A stretch of 64,000 nucleotides of DNA, taken from NCBI RefSeq assembly GCF_004217115.1, contig NZ_SHKN01000004.1, positions 145,650 to 209,649 on the forward strand, read 5' to 3'. Of the stretch, positions 17,462 to 26,362 are shown in pieces. Source of the DNA: Ancylomarina subtilis. Its GTDB lineage: Bacteria; Bacteroidota; Bacteroidia; Bacteroidales; Marinifilaceae. Each line of letters opens with the position of its first letter. Within the stretch, counting starts at the first letter, position 1. Under the pieces are notes generated by a model. It searched no databases and was not told the DNA's origin. It saw nothing but the letters and a program-made list of their open reading frames with translations. A program made the position numbers and the translations under genes.

Positions 17462-18937
17462 CTAAAGCTTGAATAATTTCGAAACACGAACTTCTTTCTT
17501 TACTTTATTGGGGCCAACATAAGTAAATTCGTTGGTTTTACTACAATACTCATAATCATTTTTCCATTCCTCAAAATTGGCAATAATTTGCTTAATGGAC
17601 TCAACAAAATAGATAACCTCTTTGTCTGTGGTAGTTGGATGCAACGACCAACGCACCCATCCCGGCTTATGTGTTAAATCACCAGCGCTAATCTCACAGG
17701 TAATGGCTTGTGATTTCTCCGGTGTAACATTCAGCATATAATGGCCGTAAGTACCAGCACAAGCACAACCTCCTCGAACCTGAATACCAAAATGGTCATT
17801 CAATAATTTCACTAACAAATTAAAATGAATGTACTCAATATAAAACGACATCACACCAATACGCTTCTGACCATCATCAGCAAGAATCGTAACATCATCA
17901 ACTTCACGCATCAGACTAAAGGCTAAATCGAGCAATTCTTCCTCACGCGCTTCCATTTTATCTGTTCCCATCTGATTTTTCACATCGATAGCCAAAGCGG
18001 TTCTTATCGACTGTAAGAAACCTGGTGTTCCTCCATCTTCACGTGCCTCAATACTATTCACATATTTATATTCTCCCCAGGGATTTGTCCAATCCACAGT
18101 ACCACCACCTGGATTATCGGGAGCTGCTTCGGGATTATAAAGTGCTGAATCGAAAATCATAACACCTGACGAACCTGGACCACCTAAGAATTTATGTGGT
18201 GAGAAGAAAATTCCATCCAGCTTGCAAGCCTCATCTTCAGGATGCATATCAATATCAACATAAGGGGCTGAAGCTGCAAAATCAACAAAACAAATACCGC
18301 CATGCTTGTGCATCATTTTTGCCATTTCGTGATAAGGAGTAATAATCCCTGTCACATTTGAACAAGCGCTGAACGAGCCTATTTTGAGTTGACGATCAGC
18401 ATACTTCTCCAACTGTTTTTCTAACTCATTTAAATCAACTCTAAGACCTTCTCCGGGAGGCACGACAACCACATCAACATTGGTTTCATACCATGATGTT
18501 TGATTTGAATGATGCTCCATATGGGTGATAAATACTACAGGTTTTTGTCTTTCTTTCTGACAAACCGTAGAGCTCATATAACCACAACCTTTCAATCCTA
18601 AAATTCGTTGAAGCTTATTCACAACAGCAGTCATTCCATAACCCGCATGTATCAATACATCATTGGGACCAGCATTACAATGCTGCTTTATTAAATTCTG
18701 AGCTTCATGGTAACTTTGAGTCATTAAAGTACCGGTAACATTGGTCTCTGTATGTGTATTTGCCACATAGGGTCCAAAATCCTTCAGCATTCTCTTCTCG
18801 AGAGGCTTATATAAACGTCCGCTCGCAATCCAATCGCCGTATACGATAGTTTGCTTACCAAAGGGAGAATAAAATCGGGCTTCGTTTCCCACCGTATTCT
18901 TTCGGAACTTTTTGAAATGGTTCTCCAAATTGCTCAT
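17462..18937 (-). CDS. Class V aminotransferase / cysteine desulfurase-like PLP enzyme
   Basis: A 491-residue PLP enzyme of the cysteine desulfurase/selenocysteine lyase fold. The PLP lysine is K249 in SPHKFLGGPGSSG, with the cofactor Asp in CFVDFAASAPY. A Cys-containing loop RGGCACAGTYGHY near residue 390 could carry the sulfur-accepting cysteine. The N-terminal segment RFYSPFGKQTIVYGDWIASG replaces the usual short start and the protein is about 80 residues longer than IscS/SufS. No iron-sulfur assembly genes are near, so a role outside Fe-S biogenesis is possible. It is divergent from the acyl-CoA synthetase gene across a 390-base gap containing a nested palindrome. Confidence 0.85.
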   Translation of the reverse strand: MSNLENHFKKFRKNTVGNEARFYSPFGKQTIVYGDWIASGRLYKPLEKRMLKDFGPYVANTHTETNVTGTLMTQSYHEAQNLIKQHCNAGPNDVLIHAGYGMTAVVNKLQRILGLKGCGYMSSTVCQKERQKPVVFITHMEHHSNQTSWYETNVDVVVVPPGEGLRVDLNELEKQLEKYADRQLKIGSFSACSNVTGIITPYHEMAKMMHKHGGICFVDFAASAPYVDIDMHPEDEACKLDGIFFSPHKFLGGPGSSGVMIFDSALYNPEAAPDNPGGGTVDWTNPWGEYKYVNSIEAREDGGTPGFLQSIRTALAIDVKNQMGTDKMEAREEELLDLAFSLMREVDDVTILADDGQKRIGVMSFYIEYIHFNLLVKLLNDHFGIQVRGGCACAGTYGHYMLNVTPEKSQAITCEISAGDLTHKPGWVRWSLHPTTTDKEVIYFVESIKQIIANFEEWKNDYEYCSKTNEFTYVGPNKVKKEVRVSKLFKL

Positions 18938-19061
18938 TCGTTAGATTTGTTTTATGTGTTTTGTTGTTTGTTTAGATTTCGCATGTCTCAAATCGATTAA
19001 TATTCAGACTGTTTCATCTGATTTAAGAACGGTCGTAAATTTATATATTCTAAAAAAGGAA

Positions 19062-19106
19062 TACAAATAGCAACCGGATATATTCCTATATCTCAGGCTA
19101 TTTGTA
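19062..19106. repeat. Nested inverted repeat
   Basis: Outer arms TACAAATAGC (19062-19071) and GCTATTTGTA (19097-19106) are perfect complements. Inner arms GATATA (19077-19082) and TATATC (19087-19092) share nearly the same centre. There is no T run after either side, so it looks like an operator or structured leader rather than a terminator. Confidence 0.6.
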
Positions 19107-19258
19107 CCCACTCGCAATTCTAAACAGAACATGTATAAATCTGATTGTAAGTGTGTATTATTAAGAAAAGGCAACAATGTGTTAACAATAAATAATTCCG
19201 CCTCTTATTTAGAATGGAGCATATTTATGAAGGATAAAAGAATTTGAGGGGAAAACAC

Positions 19259-19266
19259 TAAATTTG
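19259..19266 (+). promoter_or_regulatory. -7 box (TAAATTTG) before the acyl-CoA synthetase gene
   Basis: TAAATTTG fits TAnnTTTG, 61 bases before the start codon at 19328; a TTTG at 19243-19246 is too close (12-base spacer) to be the normal -33 element. Confidence 0.45.
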
Positions 19267-19327
19267 TCTTCATTAAAAAAATACCCTTTTCAAAATAACT
19301 AGTATTTACAGCAGATTTTAAAGATAT

Positions 19328-21229
19328 ATGGAGACAATTATTCAACTCTTCGAAAAGAGTGTAGAACAGTATCCAAACAACCCTTTTTTGTGGGAAAAGA
19401 ATGATGGCGCATATATTCCTCAATCGTATAAAGAACTTCAAACTGAAGTGCATCTGTTAGCGGCAGGACTTTTTGCAATTGGCATCAAAAAAGGCGATCG
19501 AATTGGCCTGCTTTCAGAAGGTAGAAATGCATGGGTTCTCTCAGAACTGGGCATACTCTACGCTGGGGCTGTAAATGTTCCCCTTTCAGTAAAATTAGAT
19601 GCACAGAATGAATTAAAATTTAGACTTCAACATTCTGAAGCACGACTCCTTATCGTTTCGAAAAATCATCTCTCTAAAATCAGAGAAATTAAAGATGATC
19701 TTGATTTTCTGGAACAAATCATCGTAATAGACGAAGATATTGAGTTGCAATCAAAAGAAATTTATCTATCTTCCCTTTTAAGCTTTGGGCAAAACTTAAG
19801 TGACGAAGATAGAATGCAATTGGAAACCCTTTGGTTGGCGATTGAGGCAAACGATAATGCAAACATATCCTACACCTCAGGTACGACTGCCGACCCTAAA
19901 GGCATCATTTTATCGCACAACAACTACACCTCAAACGTGAAACAAGCATCAAGTTTGATGGATATTCCCCCCAGCTACAAAACGTTGCTTATTTTACCTT
20001 GGGATCATTCTTTTGCGCACACGGCAGGCATATACAGTTTCATGTTAAAAGGAGCTTCAATCGCTGCTGTTCAGCAGGGGAATTCACCTATGGACGCTCT
20101 AAAAAATATTCCCAAAAATATCAAAGAAATACAGCCGGACATTCTGTTGAGTGTACCAGCTCTGGCAAAGAATTTCAAAAAAAATATTGAAAAAAATATC
20201 AAGGCTAAAGGTCCTACTGTAGAACGAATGTTCAACAAAGCTCTCGACGTAGCTTATCGCTACAACGGAATAGGCATGGATAAAGGGAAAGGAACCCGAA
20301 AATTCCTTAAACCCATATATAAGTTCTACGACAAACTTCTTTTTTCAAAAATCAGAGACAACTTTGGTGGTAATTTAAAATTCTTTGTGGGTGGCGGTGC
20401 CTTACTCGATATTGAATTGCAACGCTTTTTTTATGCAATTGGTCTGCCCATGTATCAGGGATACGGCTTATCTGAGGCCTCTCCAATCATATCGTCCAAT
20501 GCACACCATCGCCATAAACTTGGTTCATCAGGCTTCCTTGTCAATAATATGGACTTCAAAATTTGTGACGATCAGGGGAATCCATTACCTGCAGGTGAAA
20601 AGGGTGAGATTGTTATCAAAGGGGGTAATGTTATGAAAGGCTACTGGAAAAATGATAAAGCCAGTGCTGAAACACTAAAAAATGATTGGCTGCACACGGG
20701 TGATATGGGCCATATAGATGAAGAAGGCTTTCTTTACGTTTCCGGTCGATTTAAATCCTTACTGATTGCCAACGATGGTGAAAAATATAGCCCTGAAGGT
20801 ATTGAAGAAGCCTTTGTTCATAACTCATCCTATATCGATCAGTGTCTTTTATACAACAATCAGAATCCATATACCATTGCCATGATTGTTCCTAACAAAA
20901 TGGCTATTCAAGCTTATCTGAAATCTTGTGGCTTAAGTTCAAATACTGAAGAAGGCCAAATTGAGGCACTTAAACTGTTGCAATCAGAAATGAATGCCTA
21001 TAAAACAGGTGGTATTTATCAGGATATGTTCCCACAAAGATGGATGCCAACTGCAACAGCTGTTCTACCTGAAGCTTTTTCTGAAGACAATAAGCTGGTG
21101 AATTCAACCATGAAAGTCGTTCGTGACAAAGTTATTCGCTATTTCAACGACTATGTCGATTATCTCTACACACCAGATGGTAAGAACTTCATCAATACAA
21201 AAAATAAAGAAACCATCAGGAATCTTTAA
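19328..21229 (+). CDS. AMP-forming long-chain acyl-CoA synthetase-like enzyme
   Basis: A 633-residue adenylate-forming enzyme that would activate fatty acids to acyl-CoA. Visible motifs are the P-loop ISYTSGTTADPKG (about 178-190), YQGYGLSEASPI (about 376-387), HTGDMGHIDEEGFLYVSGR (about 456-474, with the conserved TGD and R) and KYSPEGIEE near the hinge. The family lysine region near the C-terminus (STMKVVRDKVI) is present. There is no signal peptide; it acts in the cytoplasm, perhaps at the membrane. The chain-length preference cannot be told. The alkaline phosphatase gene starts 45 bases on. Confidence 0.9.
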   Translation: METIIQLFEKSVEQYPNNPFLWEKNDGAYIPQSYKELQTEVHLLAAGLFAIGIKKGDRIGLLSEGRNAWVLSELGILYAGAVNVPLSVKLDAQNELKFRLQHSEARLLIVSKNHLSKIREIKDDLDFLEQIIVIDEDIELQSKEIYLSSLLSFGQNLSDEDRMQLETLWLAIEANDNANISYTSGTTADPKGIILSHNNYTSNVKQASSLMDIPPSYKTLLILPWDHSFAHTAGIYSFMLKGASIAAVQQGNSPMDALKNIPKNIKEIQPDILLSVPALAKNFKKNIEKNIKAKGPTVERMFNKALDVAYRYNGIGMDKGKGTRKFLKPIYKFYDKLLFSKIRDNFGGNLKFFVGGGALLDIELQRFFYAIGLPMYQGYGLSEASPIISSNAHHRHKLGSSGFLVNNMDFKICDDQGNPLPAGEKGEIVIKGGNVMKGYWKNDKASAETLKNDWLHTGDMGHIDEEGFLYVSGRFKSLLIANDGEKYSPEGIEEAFVHNSSYIDQCLLYNNQNPYTIAMIVPNKMAIQAYLKSCGLSSNTEEGQIEALKLLQSEMNAYKTGGIYQDMFPQRWMPTATAVLPEAFSEDNKLVNSTMKVVRDKVIRYFNDYVDYLYTPDGKNFINTKNKETIRNL

Positions 21230-21274
21230 AAGGTTCCTTAAAATAACTCGACACAATCAACACACAATTCAACC

Positions 21275-22807
21275 ATGAAGTTTAATTCAAAGACAATCAA
21301 CCTGTTTTTTGCTTTGCTCCTGTTATCAATCAGCGTCAGTGCAAAAAACTCAGAAGCTGATAAACAACGAAACAATTACAAAGGTAAAGCCCCCAAATAC
21401 ATTTTCTATTTCATAGGCGATGGCATGGGCTTATCTCAAGCCAATGCAGCTGAAGCCTATATGGCAGCCGTTAACGGGCAGGATGGCATTCAAAAACTTG
21501 AAATGAATAAGTTTCCACACCATGGTTTTTACACCACAAATGCCACCAATAGATTTATAACCGGATCGGCCGCTGCAGGAACTGCTCTGGCAACAGGACA
21601 TAAAACCAGTGTCAATACCATTGGTATGGATGCTTCAAAACAAAAGCCCCTTCAATCTGTCGCTGAAAAAGCCAGAGATTTAGGCTATAAAGTGGGTATC
21701 ATTTCATCAGTCTCTATCGACCACGCAACTCCGGCTTCCTTTTATGCACACCAACCATCTCGTAGCATGTACTACAATATCAGTCTGGATTTAAGTCGAT
21801 CAAATTTCAATTATTTTGCTGGTGGAGGTATTAAGCATCCTGTAGGAGATGGTAAAGTGGATAAAAACAATATCATGGCAAATTTTGGTATGGGCACTGA
21901 TAAAGACGTTGAAAACAAGCAAACCAATTCAATTGAACTGGCAAAAAAACGTGGATATAAAATCTTAAACACTAAAAAAGAGTTTAATCAATTAAGAAAA
22001 GGTGATGATAAAATCATTGCTATTGCTCCTCGTTTGGTTGGTGGCAAAGCCCTACCTTACGCTATTGACCAGAATGAAAACGATATCCCATTAAGCGAAT
22101 TCACAAAAAAAGGGATCGAGCTTTTAAACAACAAAAAAGGGTTTTTCATGATGGTTGAAGGAGGAAAAATAGACTGGACCTGTCATGCCAATGATGCGGC
22201 TACGGCAATCAAAGAAGTCATGAATTTTGACGCTGCAATTAAAGTTGCACTTGATTTCTATAATAAGCATCCAAAAGAAACTCTAATTGTTGTAGGGGGT
22301 GATCACGAAACAGGTGGTATGGCTCTTGGTTTTTCTGGCAGCCATTATCATTCCGCTTTTAAACTGTTACAATATCAGAACATTTCTAACGATGGTTTTA
22401 CTGAAATTATCAATGAATACAAAAAAAATAATAAGGATAATTACAAACTTGAAGATGGAATGGCCTTAGTTGAAAAACACTTTGGTCTTGGCAATAAGAA
22501 TAAAGGCTTGGAACTTTCTAATCTTGAGAAAAAGCAACTTAAAAATGCTTTTGAACAAAGTATGAGTGACAATAAGGAAATCAAAAAAGATGACCAATTC
22601 TATCTGCTATATGGAAGTTATAATCCATTGGCAGTAACAGCCTGCCACATCTTATCTCAAAAAGCAGGAATTGGCTGGACTTCCTTCTCACATACTGCAA
22701 CACCAATCCCGGTAAAAGCAATTGGTGTCGGTTCTGAACTGTTTTCCGGCTATTTCGATAATACGGATATGGCAAAAAACATATTCAGACTTCTGGAGTT
22801 AAACTAA
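21275..22807 (+). CDS. Secreted alkaline phosphatase (PhoA superfamily)
   Basis: A 510-residue exported phosphomonoesterase. Signal peptide about 1-23 (ending VSAKN). Metal and catalytic motifs: FIGDGMGLSQANAAE (metal Asp), ITGSAAAGTALATGHKTS with nucleophile Ser98, ISSVSIDHATPASFYAH, MMVEGGKIDWTCHANDA, and VVGGDHETGG, plus a late histidine in TSFSHTATPIPV. The residue before the catalytic serine is Gly where E. coli PhoA has Asp101. It probably releases phosphate from organic esters in the periplasm or outside. No pho-box could be judged. Confidence 0.92.
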   Translation: MKFNSKTINLFFALLLLSISVSAKNSEADKQRNNYKGKAPKYIFYFIGDGMGLSQANAAEAYMAAVNGQDGIQKLEMNKFPHHGFYTTNATNRFITGSAAAGTALATGHKTSVNTIGMDASKQKPLQSVAEKARDLGYKVGIISSVSIDHATPASFYAHQPSRSMYYNISLDLSRSNFNYFAGGGIKHPVGDGKVDKNNIMANFGMGTDKDVENKQTNSIELAKKRGYKILNTKKEFNQLRKGDDKIIAIAPRLVGGKALPYAIDQNENDIPLSEFTKKGIELLNNKKGFFMMVEGGKIDWTCHANDAATAIKEVMNFDAAIKVALDFYNKHPKETLIVVGGDHETGGMALGFSGSHYHSAFKLLQYQNISNDGFTEIINEYKKNNKDNYKLEDGMALVEKHFGLGNKNKGLELSNLEKKQLKNAFEQSMSDNKEIKKDDQFYLLYGSYNPLAVTACHILSQKAGIGWTSFSHTATPIPVKAIGVGSELFSGYFDNTDMAKNIFRLLELN

Positions 22808-22825
22808 TCATTTGAAACATATTTG

Positions 22826-22873
22826 AAGGGTGAGCTTTTAAGTTTTCAAATAGAACTTAAAGACTCACCTTTT
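22826..22873 (+). terminator. Hairpin terminator after alkaline phosphatase
   Basis: Imperfect long stem (about 22827-22844 with 22854-22872, a few mismatches) followed by a short T tract. Moderate support. Confidence 0.65.
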
Positions 22874-22905
22874 CCATTTAAAAATATATTGCAAACACAA
22901 TTGGC

Positions 22906-24051
22906 ATGATTAAAGTTCCTAAAAAATCAGATCTCATCTTAGTTGGCTTATTAATTATTGCGTGCTTCAGCCTAATTGTTTTTCCCAATGAATTTAGTAA
23001 GGATCAAGAAGCTAATACGCAACGCGTAAAAGCCCTGGTTTTGTCCACGAATAATGAATTGATGGTAGAAACTGGGATCCTAAAAACAGGAACACAGAAA
23101 CTTCAAATCAGAATATTAGATGGGAAATTTAAGAACGTCGAAATTCAAGCATTTAATCAACTGATTGGACGTATGGAGTTTGATAAACTTTTTATTCCCG
23201 GCGATAAAACTTTAACGGTCTTAAACTTAAACCAAGACCATTCAACGATTAAAAGTGCCAATGTAATTGATCATTACAGAATCAATATGGAACTATGGTT
23301 ATTAATTCTTTTCGTTATACTACTGGTTAGCTTTGCTGGCTGGGTTGGACTCAAGGCCATTCTATCCTTCATGTTTGCGGGTTTAACCATCTGGAAATTA
23401 CTCCTACCCGGCTTTTTAAAAGGGTTCGCCCCCATCCCACTTTCTTTGGGAATTGTTGCGCTGCTAACTTCTGTTATTATATTCCTTGTCGCCGGGACAA
23501 ATAAAAAAGGCTTGGTGGCATTTTTGGGAGCAATGAGTGGGATTATTGTGACCTGCATGATGGCCATTATTTTTGGTGCAGAGTTCAATATACACGGCGC
23601 AATTAAACCTTTTTCTGAGACCTTACTCTATTCGGGTTATGCCCATTTAAATCTTACAGATATATTCCTTGCCGGTATTTTTATTTCCTCCTCAGGCGCG
23701 GTTATGGATATCTCAATGGATATTGCAGCCTCTCAAGCCGAAATCATCAATCACAACCCGGCAATTAGTACAAAAAAATTACGCCAGTCAGGATTCGAAG
23801 TTGGTAAAGTTGTTGTAGGAACCATGACGACCACCCTTTTACTGGCCTATTCGGGCGGTTTCTCAGCACTCCTAATGGTTTTCATCGCTCAGGGTACCCC
23901 CATGACTAATATCCTCAATCTTAATTACGTTTCGGGCGAATTGTTACACACCTTAGTTGGTAGCTTTGGTTTGGTCTTGGTCGCCCCTTTTACAGCAATC
24001 ATTGGAAGTTGGGTGTTTACCCGTCAAAAGGTTTCAAAAATATCAAACTAA
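22906..24051 (+). CDS. YibE/F-family multi-pass membrane protein
   Basis: A 381-residue inner-membrane protein. One N-terminal membrane segment (about 8-26) is followed by a roughly 90-residue extracytoplasmic domain and then about seven membrane segments from residue 127. The SSGAVMDISMDIAASQAEI segment and the YSGGFSALLMVF segment are characteristic of YibE/F proteins. The family's function is not established; transport has been suggested. It stands alone between a terminator and the lacI promoter. Confidence 0.8.
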   Translation: MIKVPKKSDLILVGLLIIACFSLIVFPNEFSKDQEANTQRVKALVLSTNNELMVETGILKTGTQKLQIRILDGKFKNVEIQAFNQLIGRMEFDKLFIPGDKTLTVLNLNQDHSTIKSANVIDHYRINMELWLLILFVILLVSFAGWVGLKAILSFMFAGLTIWKLLLPGFLKGFAPIPLSLGIVALLTSVIIFLVAGTNKKGLVAFLGAMSGIIVTCMMAIIFGAEFNIHGAIKPFSETLLYSGYAHLNLTDIFLAGIFISSSGAVMDISMDIAASQAEIINHNPAISTKKLRQSGFEVGKVVVGTMTTTLLLAYSGGFSALLMVFIAQGTPMTNILNLNYVSGELLHTLVGSFGLVLVAPFTAIIGSWVFTRQKVSKISN

Positions 24052-24125
24052 AAAAAGCCTTAAACCAAACTCTTCTCGATATAACGCCTAGTTTATTTAG
24101 ATTAAATCAAAATAAATAAATCTAT

Positions 24126-24156
24126 TTTGCCAAATAAAAAAATAGGCATACTTTTG
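24126..24156 (+). promoter_or_regulatory. Bacteroidota promoter of the lacI-MFS-ROK operon
   Basis: TTTG (24126-24129), a 19-base spacer, and TACTTTTG (24149-24156) give a full match to TTTG-N19-21-TAnnTTTG. The predicted start of transcription falls within the adjacent operator at 24161-24186, so binding there would block transcription. Confidence 0.75.
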
Positions 24157-24160
24157 ATTA

Positions 24161-24186
24161 ACCGATTTAGTAAACCGATTTAGTAA
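24161..24186. promoter_or_regulatory. Predicted LacI-family operator at the lacI promoter
   Basis: ACCGATTTAGTAA occurs twice in tandem (24161-24173, 24174-24186). The span 24168-24185 reads TAGTAAACCGATTTAGTA, a near-perfect palindrome. The reverse complement of the site before susC at 27522-27539 differs from it at one base. Its position just after the -7 box suggests autorepression. Confidence 0.75.
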
Positions 24187-24196
24187 AATTTACACA

Positions 24197-25195
24197 TTGA
24201 AGAAGAAGTCAATTAAGGATATCGCCCAAGACTTAGGTCTATCAAAAACGACCGTTTCTTTTGTTCTCAACAACAAAGGAGATGAGAAGAATATTAGTAA
24301 AAAAACGCAAAAAAAAATATTGGATTATGTCAGTGAAGTGGGCTATCAGCCCAATCAAATAGCTAAGAGTTTAAAAAAAGGCAAAACAAACACGATAGGC
24401 TATTTGGTTCCCGATATCTCCAACCCCTTTTTTGCAAAAATAGGACGTTTGCTTGAAGATCATTTTTGGGAAAAAGGCTATCACTTGCTTATTGGTAGTA
24501 CTGATGAAAATAAAGATAAAGAAACGCAAGTTCTTAACATGTTTGTGAACCGTCAGGTCGATGCCTTAATAGTCGCTTCCTGTTTTATACAAAGTGATGC
24601 GATCAAGTCATTATTGTCACAAGATTTTCCTCTCGTATTTTTTGATAGAGAAGATCCGGAAATCGAAGCCAACTACATTTTAGTTGAAAATAAAATATCG
24701 ATGAAAAACGCAGTTGAAAGTGCAATCGATTCCAAATCTCAGAAACTTGGCTTGATATCATTAACACCAGACGTATATTCTTTAAAAAATCGTATCGAAG
24801 GTTATAAGATGGCCTTGACAAACAACAAGATCGATTTTGACAAAGAATTAATCAGAATTGTTGACAACAACAATTTAAAGAAGGGAACGGAAAAAGAACT
24901 TAAATTTTTAATTGAATCGGGTGTTGATACTGTTGTATTTACGAATAACCAGATTGCAGTTATTGCCATTTGGCTGATGAACACTTACTATAAAGACAAA
25001 GTGAACGATATCAAATTCGTCAGTTTTGATAACGTCGACCTGTTCGATTATTCAATGCCCAAAGTCATATCTGTGGCGCAACCTATTGAAAAAATAGCCA
25101 TGCACACCACTGATATAATCGAAGAAATACTAAGATCTAAAAAAAGTGAAAACAAAAGAATTGAGTTAACACCTAAATTAATCGAACGAAAATAA
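24197..25195 (+). CDS. LacI/GalR-family transcriptional regulator
   Basis: A 332-residue regulator with an N-terminal helix-turn-helix and hinge (SIKDIAQDLGLSKTTVSFVL, about 4-23; PNQIAKSLKKGKTNTIGYLV, about 52-71) and a periplasmic-binding-protein-like effector domain (SNPFFAKIGRLLEDHFWEKG). The start is a TTG at 24197, eleven bases after the operator; no ATG fits the helix-turn-helix start. It is the first gene of an operon with an MFS sugar transporter (3 bp on) and a ROK kinase. Matching operators precede this gene and the SusC gene at 27634, so it probably controls both its own operon and the outer-membrane import genes. The inducing sugar is unknown; the transporter and kinase suggest a hexose such as mannose or glucose. 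Confidence 0.92.
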   Translation: MKKKSIKDIAQDLGLSKTTVSFVLNNKGDEKNISKKTQKKILDYVSEVGYQPNQIAKSLKKGKTNTIGYLVPDISNPFFAKIGRLLEDHFWEKGYHLLIGSTDENKDKETQVLNMFVNRQVDALIVASCFIQSDAIKSLLSQDFPLVFFDREDPEIEANYILVENKISMKNAVESAIDSKSQKLGLISLTPDVYSLKNRIEGYKMALTNNKIDFDKELIRIVDNNNLKKGTEKELKFLIESGVDTVVFTNNQIAVIAIWLMNTYYKDKVNDIKFVSFDNVDLFDYSMPKVISVAQPIEKIAMHTTDIIEEILRSKKSENKRIELTPKLIERK

Positions 25196-25198
25196 CAA

Positions 25199-26353
25199 AT
25201 GAAAAATAATTACTTAAAATCTGGTCCAATTTTCTTAGCCTTCCTATGTATGGGATTTGGCGATGTTGTGGGCCCTTTAACAAGCCAATTACAAGCTGAA
25301 TATCAGCTATCAAATTTCATGGCAGGCTTGGTAACCTTCATGGGCTTTATCATGTTTGGTTTACTCTCAGTTCCCATGGGACTCTATCAAGATAGAAAAG
25401 GGAAAAAAACGGTGTTGATATTAGGGATGATAGCAGCCCTTGCCGGGCTAACACTTCCTATCCTAGGTGATTTCTCTTCATTTGGTCTATTATTAGGCTC
25501 TCTCTTACTGCTTGGCACTGGTGCTACAATTTTACAGGTTGCCGGAAATCCAATCATGAGAGATGTATCTCCAGAGGGTAAATATTCAAGAAACCTATCA
25601 TTCGGACAATTCACAAAGGCAATCGGGTCCTTATCAGGAGCCCTACTCCCCCTGCTTGCAGCAAAATACTGGGACTTAGACTGGAAAATACTTTTCCCTA
25701 TTTATTCAAGCATTCTTTTAGTTGCCATTATCTATTTATGGTCTGTTAAAATCGAAGAAAAGAAAGATGAATCTGAAACTCCAGCATCCTTCAAATCGGT
25801 ATTGTCTCTATTAAAAAACCCCTACGTTTTTTTTATGGTTCTAGCCATATTTCTATACGTTGGAGCTGAAGTTAGTATGAGTGCAAAGCTTCCTAATTTC
25901 TTGGAACACAAATTCAATTTTGATATCAAAGAATTAGGCCTTTGGGGAACACTTTTCTTCTTTTTGGCATTGATGACAGGACGATTTCTAGGCGGTATTA
26001 TTTTAAACTGGATGTCACCTCAAAAATTCTTAAAGATAACATCTATAGTTGCTATAATTGGAATCTTGGGACTATATATCGCAAGTAATTCGATTATCGG
26101 CTTTGCTGCTATTCTGATTATCGGTTTGGGATTTGCCAATATTTTCCCTTTGGTATTTTCAATTACAATTGATGCAATGCCTGAGCGTAGTAATGAAATA
26201 TCAGGACTAATGGTAACCGCCATAATTGGAGGAGCTATTGTTCCAGTCATTTTTGGAGCAGTTGCTGACATTTTCTCATTGATGGCAGGTTTTATTGTAA
26301 CACTAGTTTGTATAGGCTATATTTTAGCCTTATCATTTTATAAAAGAAAGTAA
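25199..26353 (+). CDS. MFS sugar transporter (fucose-permease-like)
   Basis: A 384-residue inner-membrane protein with about 12 membrane segments. The opening GFGDVVGPLTSQLQAEYQLS and the loop MGLYQDRKGKK (MFS signature between segments 2 and 3) are typical of FucP/GlcP-type sugar:proton symporters. It lies 3 bp after lacI and directly before the ROK kinase, an arrangement for import and phosphorylation of a free hexose. The sugar is not determined by sequence; mannose or glucose would fit the neighbouring mannosidase locus. Confidence 0.88.
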   Translation: MKNNYLKSGPIFLAFLCMGFGDVVGPLTSQLQAEYQLSNFMAGLVTFMGFIMFGLLSVPMGLYQDRKGKKTVLILGMIAALAGLTLPILGDFSSFGLLLGSLLLLGTGATILQVAGNPIMRDVSPEGKYSRNLSFGQFTKAIGSLSGALLPLLAAKYWDLDWKILFPIYSSILLVAIIYLWSVKIEEKKDESETPASFKSVLSLLKNPYVFFMVLAIFLYVGAEVSMSAKLPNFLEHKFNFDIKELGLWGTLFFFLALMTGRFLGGIILNWMSPQKFLKITSIVAIIGILGLYIASNSIIGFAAILIIGLGFANIFPLVFSITIDAMPERSNEISGLMVTAIIGGAIVPVIFGAVADIFSLMAGFIVTLVCIGYILALSFYKRK

Positions 26354-26362
26354 TTGACGAAC

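Larger units (their letters stand above)
18938..19327. other. Divergent intergenic region with nested palindrome
   Basis: About 390 bases between the minus-strand PLP enzyme and the plus-strand acyl-CoA synthetase hold no gene. They contain the nested inverted repeat at 19062-19106 and a TAAATTTG box at 19259-19266. An antisense frame over 19205-19453 is a shadow. Confidence 0.6.

Noticed and set aside
17462..18937. Assignment as SufS/IscS for Fe-S cluster assembly
   Set aside because: The protein is longer, has a different N-terminus and no suf or isc genes are nearby; only the general fold is supported.
23274..23588. 104-residue antisense frame in the YibE/F-like gene
   Set aside because: Shadow of a membrane-protein gene; no start context or domain.
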